Shown here one piece after another: positions 17,969-27,222 of a stretch of 64,000 nt of DNA. Origin of the DNA: Thermomonas sp. (GTDB lineage: Bacteria > Pseudomonadota > Gammaproteobacteria > Xanthomonadales > Xanthomonadaceae); contig NZ_JADZDS010000025.1 of the NCBI RefSeq assembly GCF_020850895.1, positions 1 to 64,000 on the forward strand, written 5' to 3'. The translations under genes were made by a program, and so were the position numbers. Below the pieces are notes generated by a model. That model ran no database searches and had not been told where the DNA came from. It saw only the letters and a list, made by a program, of their open reading frames with translations. Position 1 is the stretch's first letter. Every line of letters begins with the position of its first letter.

Positions 17969-19716
17969 ACGCCGCTCTCACGGAATTGCATCCGATGCAA
18001 CTGCGCGTAGATGCCGTCCCTGGACAGCAATTCGGCGTGGCTGCCCTGCTCCACGATCCGTCCTTCGTCAAGGACAAGGATCTGGTCGGCGTGCTCCACC
18101 GTCGACAGCCGATGTGCGACCACCAGGGTGGTGCGATCCGGCATCAATTGGGTCAAGGCTTCCTGCACCAGGCGTTCGGAAGCGTTGTCGAGGGCCGCCG
18201 TCGCTTCATCGAGAATCAGGATCGGCGCATCCTTGAGGACCGCGCGTGCGATCGCCAGGCGCTGCCGCTGGCCACCGGAAAGCGCCCCGCCTTTCGGTCC
18301 GACCTGCGAGGCCATGCCTTCGGGCATGCGCTCCACGAACTCCATCGCATTGGCTGCGCGGACCGCCTGCTCCACCACCTCTGCGCTTGCCTCGCGCAAT
18401 TCTCCATAGGCCACGTTCTCGGCCACGCTGCCATCGAACAGCATCACTTGCTGGCCGACCATCGCAACCTGCCGACGCAGGTCGGCGAGTGGGTATTCCG
18501 ATAATGGGTGTCCGTCGAGCAGGATCGCACCATCGTCGGGATCATAGAAACGTGGGATCAGCTTGACCAGGGTCGACTTGCCGCTGCCGGAGCGTCCGAC
18601 CAGGGCAGTGACGGTTCCGGGACGGGCCGTGAAGCTGATGCCGTCCAGCGCCGGCGCATCGCGGCCTTCATAACACATCCGGACATTGCGGAATTCGATC
18701 AGCCCTTCGCAGCGCTGCAACGGACGGGTTCCCAGATCGACTTCGTCCGGCGCATCCAGCACGCTGAACAGGCGTTCCGCCGACGCAATCCCACGATGCA
18801 GCATGCCCTGCACATTGGTGAGCTGCTTGAGCGCCGGGATGATCGCCATCATCGACATCATCAACTGCACGAAACCGCCGGCGCTCAACCGCCCCGCCGC
18901 GGCTTCACGCCCCGCCAGCAACAGCAGCACCGCAAGACAGATTGCTGCGGTCACCTGGACCACGCCCGAGAACAGGCCGCGCGTACTCTCGACGCGGAGG
19001 AACAGCTTCAGGTTCTGGTTGGCCAGCGTGCGATAGCGCTCCATTTCCGCGGGACGTGCGCCGTAGACCTTGACCTCCTGCTGGCCGGACAGGGCTTGGT
19101 CGGCGGCCTGCATCAGCTCCGCCGAGGTCTCCTGCACGCGGTGGCCGTAACGCCGATAACGGCGTCCGACCTTGTCCATCATCCAGGCCACCACCGGGCC
19201 GAGCAGCAACACCGCGAGGGTCACCCGCCAGCTGGCGTACAGCATCACCGCGACCATGGCGGCGGCTTGCAGGGTCTGCTGGACCATGACCTTGCCGGAA
19301 TCGATGACGGCCTGGGCAAGTTGGTCGCTGTCCGAACCCAAGCGCACCAGCATCGATGGCACCGGTTCGGCATCGAAACGCAGCCCCGGCAGGCGCAGAT
19401 ACTTGTCCATCGCCGAAACCCGCATGTCGCGGGAGATTCCGCGCGCCGCCTTGGCCATGTTCAGGTCGGTGATGTAGCCGGCGGCGCCACGGACGACGAA
19501 GATCGCGATGATTGCCAGCGGCAGCAGCAGGCCGAATTGCTGGTTCTTCAGCACGAAAGTCTCATCGACCATCGGCTTGGTCATCCACGCGAACGCGCCA
19601 GCCGCCCCGGCCTCCACCACCATGCTCAAGGCCGCGACGAACAGCACCGGGCGATAGGCGCGCGCCAGCCCGAGCAGACGCCGATAGACCGGCCACACCG
19701 ATCCGGTTGCACTCAC
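17965..19716 (-). CDS. msbA: Lipid A export ABC transporter MsbA
   Basis: This 583-residue half-transporter flips lipid A-core across the inner membrane. Six transmembrane helices occupy about 20-310. The ATPase has Walker [10 protein letters not shown], signature [14 protein letters not shown], Walker [13 protein letters not shown] and the H-loop AHRLST. The EXXRG-like [12 protein letters not shown] segment near 75-85 also fits MsbA. It starts with GTG at 19716, overlapping the exbD stop. Being embedded between exbD and lpxK suggests one envelope operon. Confidence 0.96.
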   Translation of the reverse strand: MSATGSVWPVYRRLLGLARAYRPVLFVAALSMVVEAGAAGAFAWMTKPMVDETFVLKNQQFGLLLPLAIIAIFVVRGAAGYITDLNMAKAARGISRDMRVSAMDKYLRLPGLRFDAEPVPSMLVRLGSDSDQLAQAVIDSGKVMVQQTLQAAAMVAVMLYASWRVTLAVLLLGPVVAWMMDKVGRRYRRYGHRVQETSAELMQAADQALSGQQEVKVYGARPAEMERYRTLANQNLKLFLRVESTRGLFSGVVQVTAAICLAVLLLLAGREAAAGRLSAGGFVQLMMSMMAIIPALKQLTNVQGMLHRGIASAERLFSVLDAPDEVDLGTRPLQRCEGLIEFRNVRMCYEGRDAPALDGISFTARPGTVTALVGRSGSGKSTLVKLIPRFYDPDDGAILLDGHPLSEYPLADLRRQVAMVGQQVMLFDGSVAENVAYGELREASAEVVEQAVRAANAMEFVERMPEGMASQVGPKGGALSGGQRQRLAIARAVLKDAPILILDEATAALDNASERLVQEALTQLMPDRTTLVVAHRLSTVEHADQILVLDEGRIVEQGSHAELLSRDGIYAQLHRMQFRESGV

Positions 19717-20150
19717 TGCGCGCGACCCTGGGTTGGCACCTGCGGGGTGGTGGCGTTGGCGATTCGGCGGAAGCCAAGCTGTGCCAGTGCTTCATAGGCG
19801 GTCACCACCGCCTGCCACGGTGTGCGTGCGTCGGCACGGATCAGCACCACCCGCTCACGATCCGTGCCGGCCACGTCCTGCAAGGCCTGCTTCAGGGATT
19901 CGACGTCGGTCTTCAGCACTTCGCGGTCGCCAACGAAATAGCGCCCATCGGCATTGATCAGGATGCCCAGCGGCTGGTTGGCCGAGGTGGCGGGCTCTCC
20001 GCTGGCCTTGGGCAACTCCAGCTTGAGCACCGAGCGTGCGTCGAAGGTGGTGGTCACCACGAAAAAGATCAGCAGGCACAGCACCACGTCGATCAACGGG
20101 ATCAGGTTGATCTCGGGGTTGTCATCCTCGCGATGGTCGGCGATCCGCAT
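19713..20150 (-). CDS. exbD: ExbD/TolR family biopolymer transport protein
   Basis: This 145-residue protein has a short cytoplasmic start, one transmembrane helix with the critical Asp (NLIPLIDVVLCLLIFFVVTTTF, Asp in the first third) and a periplasmic domain. With ExbB it forms a proton-driven motor that energises TonB or a related partner. No tonB gene is adjacent. The ATG at 20150 follows the exbB stop by 10 bases with a GGTAGC site; the stop overlaps the msbA start. ExbBD directly upstream of msbA-lpxK is a conserved gammaproteobacterial arrangement. Confidence 0.93.
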   Translation of the reverse strand: MRIADHREDDNPEINLIPLIDVVLCLLIFFVVTTTFDARSVLKLELPKASGEPATSANQPLGILINADGRYFVGDREVLKTDVESLKQALQDVAGTDRERVVLIRADARTPWQAVVTAYEALAQLGFRRIANATTPQVPTQGRAQ

Positions 20151-20160
20151 GCGTGCTACC

Positions 20161-20784
20161 TCAGTCGGCCGGTCGGCCGGCAGCGGTGTCCAGCACATCC
20201 TGCAACTGCATCGCTTCGTGCTCCATGTCGACGATGTAGCTGGCGATGCGGCCACGGAAATAGCGATGGAAGGCCAGAGCCGGGATCGCCACGATCATCC
20301 CGGTGGCGGTGCAGACCAGCGCCTTGCCGATGCCACCGGCGAGTTGGGTGGCGTCGCCAATGCCGTGGTCGAGGATACCGAGGAACAGCTGGATCATGCC
20401 GACCACGGTGCCAAACAGGCCCAGCAACGGGCCGGCCGCGGCAATCGTGCCCAACGAATTCAGGAAGCGCTCCATCCGATGGACCAGGTGGCGCCCCACG
20501 TCCTCGACGCGCTCGCGGATGATCTCGCGGCCGCGATGGCGCACGTCGAGTTCTGCAGCCAAAAGCGCGCCCAACGGCGAGGTCGCGCGCAGGGATTCGA
20601 TGTGCGACGGCTCCAGCGCATTGCCGCGCGCCACCCAGGTGCGCACCTCGTCGCCAAGGCCGGGCGGCATCACCCGATCCCGGCGCAGGCTCCAGAAACG
20701 TTCCACCACGATCGCGAGGCCAGCCACGGTCAGCAGCAGCAACGGGATCATCGGCCAGCCTCCGGCCTTGATCAGTTCCAGCAC
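20161..20784 (-). CDS. exbB: ExbB/TolQ/MotA family proton channel
   Basis: This 207-residue protein has three transmembrane helices: one at 10-28, then after a cytoplasmic loop NSLGTIAAAGPLLGLFGTVVGMI and ALVCTATGMIVAIPALAFH. These carry the conserved ExbB/TolQ glycines and Thr. It is the stator partner of ExbD. The start is a GTG at 20784 giving VLELIKAGGWPM. It lies 27 bases downstream of comEC on the same strand, so it could be co-transcribed with it. Confidence 0.93.
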   Translation of the reverse strand: MLELIKAGGWPMIPLLLLTVAGLAIVVERFWSLRRDRVMPPGLGDEVRTWVARGNALEPSHIESLRATSPLGALLAAELDVRHRGREIIRERVEDVGRHLVHRMERFLNSLGTIAAAGPLLGLFGTVVGMIQLFLGILDHGIGDATQLAGGIGKALVCTATGMIVAIPALAFHRYFRGRIASYIVDMEHEAMQLQDVLDTAAGRPAD

Positions 20785-20811
20785 AGGTCAATCCTCTTGC
20801 CCATAAGGCAC

Positions 20812-23235
20812 TCAATGCCCAAGCGCGTAGCATAGCCCAGCCGCCTGCCCACGCCGCCGGACCGCATCCCAAAGACGGGGCTGGTCGGACCGGCGTTCAC
20901 GTACGCGCAGGCCGCCGTGACCGATCCAGACCCGCAACGCGCCGGAACGCGAGGTGTCCAACACCTCGGCCCCGGCATCGCACCAACGCTGAACCACTGG
21001 CTGCCGCGGATGCCGGAAGCGGTTGTCGGCCCCGGTCGAGACCACGGCCAAGCGCGCACCCACGGCGGTCACGAAGGCCGGATCCGAAGATCCCGCACTG
21101 CCATGGTGGGGGACGATCACGACATCGCTGCGCAAGCGCGATGCCTGCGCGCGAACCAGCTTGCGTTCGCTGTAATGGCCGATATCGCCGGCCAGCAGGG
21201 CGCTTCCATGCGTGGTCTCGATGTGCAGAACGCAGCTGGATTCATTGCCGAGGTAGGGCACGCCGTCGCCCGGGCTCAAGACGCGAAAGCGCACGCCGTC
21301 CCATTCCCAGCGTTGCCCAGCGACGCAATCCCTGCTGCCAGGCGATGGACTCCCAGCCGGGGCAAGCACCGATGGCATGGGAAATGCTGCCGCCACGGCA
21401 TTGCGTCCACCGGCATGATCCATGTCGCCATGGCTGACGATGCCCATGTCCAATCGACGCACTCCAAGCCCGTGCAACGCCGGAATCACCGCACGTTCGC
21501 CGGCATTGAAACCGTCTGGCACCGCAGGCCCCATGTCGAACAACAGGGCATGGTGCGCGGTCCGCACCAGGACAGACAATCCCTGCCCAACATCGATCGC
21601 GGTCAGTTCCACCTCACCCGTCTTCGGCAACTCCAAAGGTGGATGCAGCAAGGGCAACCACAGCAACAGCGCCAGCCACCGACCCGGCAGGCCACGCGGC
21701 AGCAGCAGCCAGAAGGCCGACAACAGAGCCAGTGGCAAGGCGTACCAGCGCGATTCGGGCAACCACAGCAGCGCCAGAGGACTGTCCGCAATCCGGGTGA
21801 TCGCCGGCCAGAGCAGGTCAAAGCACCACGCGGACGCGTGCCAGAACCCACTGCCCCAACCTGCATGGACGGCATCGGCCAGCACGCCCAGCAAGCCCAA
21901 AGGCACCACCACCAGACTCCACCACGGGACCGCGGCGAGATTGGCCAACGGACCCGCGATGGAGGCCTGCCCGAACAAGACGACACCCAGTGGGAGCAAG
22001 CCGAGGCTGGCCACCGCTTGCGCCGCCAGAAAGCCGCGCAATTGCCCTCGCCAGCCCGTACTGTCGGCGTCAGGCAGGCACCAGAGCAACCACGCGACGC
22101 CAGCAAAGCTGAGCCAGAAGCCTGCGCCCAGTACCGACAGCGGATCCATCAGCAGGAGGACGCCGCAACCCATCGCCAAGGTATCGGCCAGCCGTTGGCG
22201 TCGTCGCAGCCAGCGCGTGGCGACCACGGCCGCGATCATCACCGCAGTACGCAGGGTCGGCACCGCCATTCCGGTGACCAGTGCATAACCGAAGGCTCCG
22301 AGGATCGCGCCCGCGCCTGCGGCGAATTGACGCGGCAACCAGCGGCACAGCGATGGCCACAGCCACCATGACGCCGCGATCAGCAATGCGCAAAAGCCCG
22401 CCACCAGACCGACGTGGAAGCCTGAAATGGCAATCAGGTGGGTCAGGCCCGCAGCGCGCAGACGCGTCCAGTCCTGTTGATCGAGGAAGCGCGTGTCGCC
22501 CAGGGTCAACGCACGCACATAGCGTGACGATGGGTCGTCCACCGTCGTTCCGATGCGTGCGCTCATGCGTTCACGCCAAGCGTCGAGCCCAGCCGCATCG
22601 ACCAATCGCTTCGCTTGTGCGGGCTTGATGACGTAGCCGGTGGCGGCAATGCGGGCCGCCAATGCAAAGCGTTCGGCATCGCTGGCGCCGGGATTGCGCA
22701 GTCCGCGCGGCGCACGCAGGCGTACCGGCAACTCCCAGCGACTGCCTGCCCGCAAACCAGCACGAGCGCGAGGATCGTCGTCGTACCAGCCGAGGCGCAG
22801 GGTCTTACCGCGCAGTGCCTCAGGCTGCCGGTCGTCATCGTCGACCCGAAACTCGAAGCGCGTACGCCCAGGTTCGCTGACGGGTAGATCATGGACACGC
22901 CCACGCAGCGCGAATGCATGACGTTGCAGCGCCGGCGGGAGCTGCGCATCGAGTGCACTGGCCGCCTGAAGCCCGGCAAAGGCCATCCCGAACAACAGTG
23001 CGCCGATGGGGCGCAGTGGTGTGCGCCAGAGCGTAGCAACCAATCCTGCGGCCAGGAGCAGCAGCCACAGCCAGTGCGGCGGCAGTGCCGGCAACAGCAG
23101 GCAGGAGCCGACACCGGCCAGCATCGACGCAACACAGGCGGGTCCGAACAGCGTCGGCACGTTGCCACGGCGCAGTCGGGCAACGGCCAACGGGGTCGAT
23201 GCGATGGGATTCACGGATGTGATGACGGCAGCCAT
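20812..23235 (-). CDS. comEC: DNA internalization channel protein ComEC/Rec2
   Basis: This 807-residue inner-membrane protein imports single-stranded DNA during natural transformation. It has N-terminal helices and a soluble DUF4131 region (about 60-200), then the Competence channel domain with LTHLIAISGFHVGLV near 270, many helices to about 530, and a C-terminal metallo-beta-lactamase domain with SHGDMDHAGG. All three modules are present, so the protein looks intact. With the fimT/pilV/pilW/pilX/pilY1 operon in the same window this supports natural competence. The ATG at 23235 gives the expected N-terminal segment. The 449 bases to lolD hold only a repeat element and a short reading frame. 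Confidence 0.94.
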   Translation of the reverse strand: MAAVITSVNPIASTPLAVARLRRGNVPTLFGPACVASMLAGVGSCLLLPALPPHWLWLLLLAAGLVATLWRTPLRPIGALLFGMAFAGLQAASALDAQLPPALQRHAFALRGRVHDLPVSEPGRTRFEFRVDDDDRQPEALRGKTLRLGWYDDDPRARAGLRAGSRWELPVRLRAPRGLRNPGASDAERFALAARIAATGYVIKPAQAKRLVDAAGLDAWRERMSARIGTTVDDPSSRYVRALTLGDTRFLDQQDWTRLRAAGLTHLIAISGFHVGLVAGFCALLIAASWWLWPSLCRWLPRQFAAGAGAILGAFGYALVTGMAVPTLRTAVMIAAVVATRWLRRRQRLADTLAMGCGVLLLMDPLSVLGAGFWLSFAGVAWLLWCLPDADSTGWRGQLRGFLAAQAVASLGLLPLGVVLFGQASIAGPLANLAAVPWWSLVVVPLGLLGVLADAVHAGWGSGFWHASAWCFDLLWPAITRIADSPLALLWLPESRWYALPLALLSAFWLLLPRGLPGRWLALLLWLPLLHPPLELPKTGEVELTAIDVGQGLSVLVRTAHHALLFDMGPAVPDGFNAGERAVIPALHGLGVRRLDMGIVSHGDMDHAGGRNAVAAAFPMPSVLAPAGSPSPGSRDCVAGQRWEWDGVRFRVLSPGDGVPYLGNESSCVLHIETTHGSALLAGDIGHYSERKLVRAQASRLRSDVVIVPHHGSAGSSDPAFVTAVGARLAVVSTGADNRFRHPRQPVVQRWCDAGAEVLDTSRSGALRVWIGHGGLRVRERRSDQPRLWDAVRRRGQAAGLCYALGH

Positions 23236-23412
23236 ACGGACAGCGTGCCTGCTGGCATCGCCCGCCTGGATCGGAACTCGTCCCGTTCATGACTCGGACT
23301 TGCCTGATTCGAGGCGTGTGCGCGACGTCGGCCCATCGGTCCGCCGTTGCACGATGTCCGGTGCTGGGCCGTCTCGCCTCTGCGGATGCGCCCTCAGAAG
23401 ATGAAGGTCAAA

Positions 23413-23507
23413 GCAAATGAAGGTCTGAACAACGTCATCTTGGCGTTGTCAGCCCACGCCGAGTCCGGTACACGCCCGGACCAGGCTCACACGAATCAAT
23501 CCCTTGC
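23413..23507 (+). repeat. Two-hairpin dispersed repeat
   Basis: This copy aligns with the elements at 41721 and 45959: TCTGAAC, hairpin 1 (AACGTCATCTTGGCGTT), GTCAGC-CACGC, hairpin 2 (GTCCGG, loop, CCGGAC), GGCTCACACG and AATCAATC...TTGC. It lies between comEC and lolD, opposite to their orientation, and its right end overlaps the stop of a short reading frame (23496-23669). I see no other features in the rest of the 23236-23684 gap. Confidence 0.65.
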
Positions 23508-23669
23508 GTGATCGATTCGTGGCCAGCCTAGGTAGACCGCGATGGAAGCCCAGCACGGCAACGGGGATTGCACGCGCGCAATCCGCCTGGCCCAGACGCC
23601 GGATTTGACCACGACCTCGCCCTGGATGATGGCGGATCCCACATAGAGCAACAGCACGCCACCGAGCAA
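23496..23669 (-). pseudogene. Possible remnant of a small membrane protein
   Basis: A 57-codon frame just after lolD, with only a TTG start, reads LLGGVLLLYVGSAIIQGEVV followed by KSGVWARRI and ASIAVYLGW. One hydrophobic helix, a charged turn and the start of a second resemble small two-helix membrane proteins. The frame ends inside the dispersed repeat at 23413-23507, so it may have been cut short by the element. It could also be chance; coding is not proven. Confidence 0.3.
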
Positions 23670-23684
23670 ATGAACAAGAACACC

Positions 23685-24410
23685 TCACACCGCGTCGCTG
23701 GCAAGCGCATGCAGGCGCCCATCACGCAATTCCAGCACGCGATCAAGGCGGCGCGCGAGACTCCGATCATGGGTGACCAACACCAGGCTGGTGGCACGGG
23801 CGCGTTTGAGCTCCAGCATTTGCTCGAACACCACGGTCGCGGTTTTTTCGTCGAGATTGCCAGTGGGCTCATCGCCAAGGACGCAGGCAGGATTGTTCAC
23901 CAGTGCACGCGCGACAGCGGTGCGCTGGCGCTCACCGCCGGAGAGCTCGCCTGGCTTGTGCGCCAATCGATGGCCCAGCCCGACCGATTCCAGCAGGCTG
24001 CACGCACGTTGCCGTGCCTCGCTGGTGGACGCCCCGGCCAGCAGCACCGGCATCATCACGTTCTCCAACGCGGTGAATTCCGGCAGCAGGTGGTGGAACT
24101 GGTAGATGAAGCCGAGCGAGGCATTGCGCAGACGACCACGGGCTGCATCGGAGAGTGCGCTCATCCGTTGGCCGGCGACGTAGACCTCACCGCTGCTTGG
24201 CACATCGAGACCGCCGAGCAAGTGCAAGAGCGTGCTCTTGCCTGCGCCGGAGGCGCCCACGATCGCCACCGTTTCCCCGCGTGCGACGGAAAAATCGAGC
24301 GATTCGAACACCCGTGTCCGCAACGTGCCTTCGGCATACGTCTTGCCGAGTTGCTTGGCTTGGACCACGCCATCGGCAGCCGCCGACATCGCCTGCGCGT
24401 CCTCATTCAT
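23685..24410 (-). CDS. lolD: Lipoprotein-releasing ABC transporter ATPase LolD
   Basis: This 241-residue ATPase drives extraction of outer-membrane lipoproteins from the inner membrane and their transfer to LolA. It shows Walker [10 protein letters not shown], the Lol-type Q-loop region [17 protein letters not shown], signature LSGGERQR, Walker B and [12 protein letters not shown], and the H-loop THD. The ATG at 24410 overlaps the end of lolC by 8 bases. The pair gives the ATPase and a permease of the LolCDE complex; a second permease gene is not seen here. Confidence 0.94.
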   Translation of the reverse strand: MNEDAQAMSAAADGVVQAKQLGKTYAEGTLRTRVFESLDFSVARGETVAIVGASGAGKSTLLHLLGGLDVPSSGEVYVAGQRMSALSDAARGRLRNASLGFIYQFHHLLPEFTALENVMMPVLLAGASTSEARQRACSLLESVGLGHRLAHKPGELSGGERQRTAVARALVNNPACVLGDEPTGNLDEKTATVVFEQMLELKRARATSLVLVTHDRSLARRLDRVLELRDGRLHALASDAV

Positions 24411-25647
24411 AGCGCAGCGCCTCGGCCGGTGCGGTACGCGCCGCGCGCCGCGCCGGGTACAGGGTGGCGAGGAAGGCCATGCCCAACGCCGAGGCAGCGA
24501 TCTTCAACACGTCCGAAGCTTGCAGGTCGGTCGGCAGGCCGGTGATGTAGTAGACGTCCTCGGGCAACAGCTTCACGTGCAGCAGCATTTCGATGCCGTG
24601 CAGGATGGTGTCGAGGTTCAGGGTCAACAGGATGCCGCCAACCACCCCGGTGACAGTACCGATCACGCCGATCAGGCTGCCCTGCACCATGAACACCTGC
24701 ATCACCTTGCCCGGCGTCAACCCCAGTGTGCGCAGGATGGCAATGTCGGCCTGCTTGTCGGTGACCAGCATCACCTGCGAGGACACCAGGTTGAACGCCC
24801 CCATCGCCACCAGCAGCGACAGCAGGATCGCCATCACCGTCTTTTCCATCTTCAGCGCGCGGAACAGGTTGGCATTGTCCTGGGTCCAGTCGCTGACCGA
24901 GTACGGCCCCTTGAGTGCCCGTGCCAGGTCGCGTGCAACATCAAAGGCCTGGTCCATGTCGTGCATGCGCAGGCGCACGCCGGTGACGCCATCACCCATC
25001 CGCAGCACGCGCTGCAGGTCCTCGAGGTTGGCCACCGCCAAGCCCTTGTCGAATTCGTTGTAGCCGGCCTCGAAAATGCCGCTGACGCGGAAGCGCTTCA
25101 TGGTCTGCACGCCACCCACGGGCGTGCTGCGGAACTCCGCGAGGGTGACGATCACGTCGTCGCCCACGCGCACGCCCAGCCACATCGCCAATTCACGTCC
25201 GAGCACGATGTTGAAACTGCCCGGCGTCAGGTCCGATAACTTGCCCTGCACCATCTTGCTGGGCAACACCGACACCTTGCCCTCGTCAGCAGGCAGGACG
25301 CCACGCACCATTGCCGGCTGGTTATTGGCACCGGAGATCAGGGCTTCCTTCTCGATATAGGGTGCGGCACCCGCCACACGAGGATCCCGAACCGCAACCG
25401 ACACGGCGTGACGCCATTCCTGTATCGGTTCGCCATAACCGCTGACCGTGGCATGTGCGGCCATGCCGAGCATGCGATCGCGGATCTCCTTCTGGAAACC
25501 GCTCATCACCGCCAGTGTGGTGATCAAGGCGGTGACCCCCAGCGCGATGCCGAGGATCGACGCCAACGAAATGAAGGAGATGAAGCCGTTGCGACGTTTT
25601 GCGCGCAGGTAGCGCAGGCCGATGGCGACGGGAACGGGTTTGTACAT
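24403..25647 (-). CDS. lolC: Lipoprotein-releasing ABC transporter permease LolC/LolE
   Basis: This 414-residue permease has one N-terminal helix (about 25-48), a large periplasmic MacB-like domain, and three C-terminal helices from about 272 to 400. The start [28 protein letters not shown] and the tail [17 protein letters not shown] are typical of LolC/LolE. The ATG at 25647 has an AGGGTC site. Only one permease is present beside lolD, so it may work as a homodimer (LolF-like) or with a partner elsewhere; lolC versus lolE cannot be settled from this window. Confidence 0.92.
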   Translation of the reverse strand: MYKPVPVAIGLRYLRAKRRNGFISFISLASILGIALGVTALITTLAVMSGFQKEIRDRMLGMAAHATVSGYGEPIQEWRHAVSVAVRDPRVAGAAPYIEKEALISGANNQPAMVRGVLPADEGKVSVLPSKMVQGKLSDLTPGSFNIVLGRELAMWLGVRVGDDVIVTLAEFRSTPVGGVQTMKRFRVSGIFEAGYNEFDKGLAVANLEDLQRVLRMGDGVTGVRLRMHDMDQAFDVARDLARALKGPYSVSDWTQDNANLFRALKMEKTVMAILLSLLVAMGAFNLVSSQVMLVTDKQADIAILRTLGLTPGKVMQVFMVQGSLIGVIGTVTGVVGGILLTLNLDTILHGIEMLLHVKLLPEDVYYITGLPTDLQASDVLKIAASALGMAFLATLYPARRAARTAPAEALRYE

Positions 25648-25669
25648 CGGGGACCCTTGCAGTGACCGC

Positions 25670-26092
25670 CTATCGTGCCACCGATGCGCGGCCCAGTGCA
25701 GCCTCCCGTGCACGCATGGCCAGCCGAAGTTCACGTCGCGTCGCGACATCCAGCCGGTCGGGCCAGAACACCAGCCGCTGCCGGCGGCCATTCGGCGACA
25801 CGCGCCAGTCCATGAAGGCCAAGGGGCCGCGCCAGCGCACGCGCAGGTCGATCATCGGCAGTTCTTCGCAGCGCGCCTCGCCAGAGGCCGGAAAATGGAG
25901 GTGCCGAGGTTGTGCGCCGAGATAGCGACGCACGATCCATGCACCATGCAAGCCGGCGATCAACGCCACCGACCACGCCACCGGCGCAGGCAGGCCACTG
26001 GCCAAGACCGACAGTGGCGCCAGCACGCCCAGGATCGATAATGCCAGCGCACACGCGCACGAAGGTCGCCAGGCGTAATGACCCGCGGCCAA
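25670..26092 (-). CDS. YgfX/CptA-like membrane protein
   Basis: A protein of about 140 residues follows sdhE directly, the position and shape of E. coli ygfX (cptA). Two adjacent hydrophobic helices (ALALSILGVLAPLSVLA and APVAWSVALIAGLHGAW) precede a soluble domain with a WRVSPNGRRQRLVFWPDRL segment. The start is uncertain: a TTG one base after the sdhE stop (26092) gives family-like length, while an ATG at 26149 would overlap sdhE by 56 bases. YgfX has been described as affecting cytoskeletal proteins or as a partner of SdhE; which applies here is unknown. Confidence 0.7.
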   Translation of the reverse strand: MAAGHYAWRPSCACALALSILGVLAPLSVLASGLPAPVAWSVALIAGLHGAWIVRRYLGAQPRHLHFPASGEARCEELPMIDLRVRWRGPLAFMDWRVSPNGRRQRLVFWPDRLDVATRRELRLAMRAREAALGRASVAR

Positions 26093-26093
26093 C

Positions 26094-26348
26094 TCAGGCC
26101 CGTACGGGCAAATTGCGGATGACTTCCACGAGTTCGGCAAGTTCGCCATCGGAGGGTTTCTCGAGACCGGAGAGCCAGCGCCAGAGGATGTCGTCCTCGC
26201 ACGCCAACAGCTTCAGGAAAACCTCCCGCGTGGCAGTCGGACTTTGCCGCCATTCGCGTTCCAGCCAACGTCCCAGCAGGACGTCCAGTTCCATCATCCC
26301 GCGCCGACAGCGCCAGCGCAGCTTCTTCAGTTCGACGTCATCGTCCAT
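26094..26348 (-). CDS. sdhE: FAD assembly factor SdhE
   Basis: This 84-residue helical protein promotes covalent flavinylation of SdhA. The signature [16 protein letters not shown] carries the RGxxE motif that contacts the flavoprotein, and the tail has [15 protein letters not shown], typical of the family. It lies 28 bases after sdhB, keeping the assembly factor in the same transcript as its client subunit. Confidence 0.95.
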   Translation of the reverse strand: MDDDVELKKLRWRCRRGMMELDVLLGRWLEREWRQSPTATREVFLKLLACEDDILWRWLSGLEKPSDGELAELVEVIRNLPVRA

Positions 26349-26376
26349 CGTGTTCAGCGGGCCGAAACGTCACGCA

Positions 26377-27159
26377 TCACATCTTGCGCGCCAGCATCAA
26401 CTTCTTGATCTCGGCAATCGCCTTGGCCGGGTTCAGGCCCTTCGGGCAGGTGCGGGTGCAGTTCATGATGGTGTGGCAGCGGTAGAGCTTGAACGGATCT
26501 TCCAATTCGTCCAGCCGCGTTCCGGTGTCCTCATCGCGACTGTCGACGATCCAGCGATAGGCCTGCAGCAGGATAGCCGGTCCGAGGTAACGGTCTCCGT
26601 TCCACCAGTAGCTCGGGCAGGAGGTCGAGCAGCAGGCACACAGGATGCACTCGTACAAGCCATCGAGGTGCTTGCGGTCCTCGGGCGACTGCAGGCGCTC
26701 GCGATCTGAAGGCACCGGCGACTGGGTGCGGATCCACGGCCGGATGCTGGCGTACTGGGCGTAGAAATGCGTGAGGTCCGGCACCAAGTCCTTGACCACC
26801 GGCATGTGCGGCAGCGGATGCACCTTGACATCGCCCTTGTCGACCGAATCGATCGCGCAGATGCACGCCAGCGTGTTGGTCCCGTCGATGTTCATCGCGC
26901 AGGAGCCGCAGATGCCCTCGCGGCAGGAACGGCGGAAGGTCAGGGTCGGGTCGATCTCGTTCTTGATCTTGATCAGCGCGTCCAGGACCATCGGGCCGCA
27001 CGCCGCCATGTCCACCTCGTAGGTGTCCATGCGCGGATTGGCGTCGTCATCCGGCGACCAGCGATAGACATGGAAGGTGCGTGGCTTCTTCGCGCCCGGC
27101 GCGGGCCAGTGCTTGCCCTTCTGGATCTTCGAGTTTTTCGGCAGCGAAAATTCGGCCAT
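26377..27159 (-). CDS. sdhB: Succinate dehydrogenase iron-sulfur subunit
   Basis: This 260-residue subunit passes electrons from FAD to quinone in complex II. All three clusters are covered: 2Fe-2S ligands C79, C84, C87 and C99; 4Fe-4S ligands in [12 protein letters not shown] (C171, C174, C177, C181); and 3Fe-4S ligands C228, C234, C238. It follows sdhA after 62 bases and precedes sdhE. The length is normal and no ligand is missing. Confidence 0.97.
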   Translation of the reverse strand: MAEFSLPKNSKIQKGKHWPAPGAKKPRTFHVYRWSPDDDANPRMDTYEVDMAACGPMVLDALIKIKNEIDPTLTFRRSCREGICGSCAMNIDGTNTLACICAIDSVDKGDVKVHPLPHMPVVKDLVPDLTHFYAQYASIRPWIRTQSPVPSDRERLQSPEDRKHLDGLYECILCACCSTSCPSYWWNGDRYLGPAILLQAYRWIVDSRDEDTGTRLDELEDPFKLYRCHTIMNCTRTCPKGLNPAKAIAEIKKLMLARKM

Positions 27160-27222
27160 TGCTCTACTCGTGACTCTGGTTCGTGGAATCGGGGTACGAC
27201 GGGATGCAGGAGCGCGGGGGTG

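Noticed and set aside
20917-22371. A 484-codon plus-strand frame opposite comEC
   Set aside because: Antisense to comEC, Gln/Arg/His-rich, no homology recognised.
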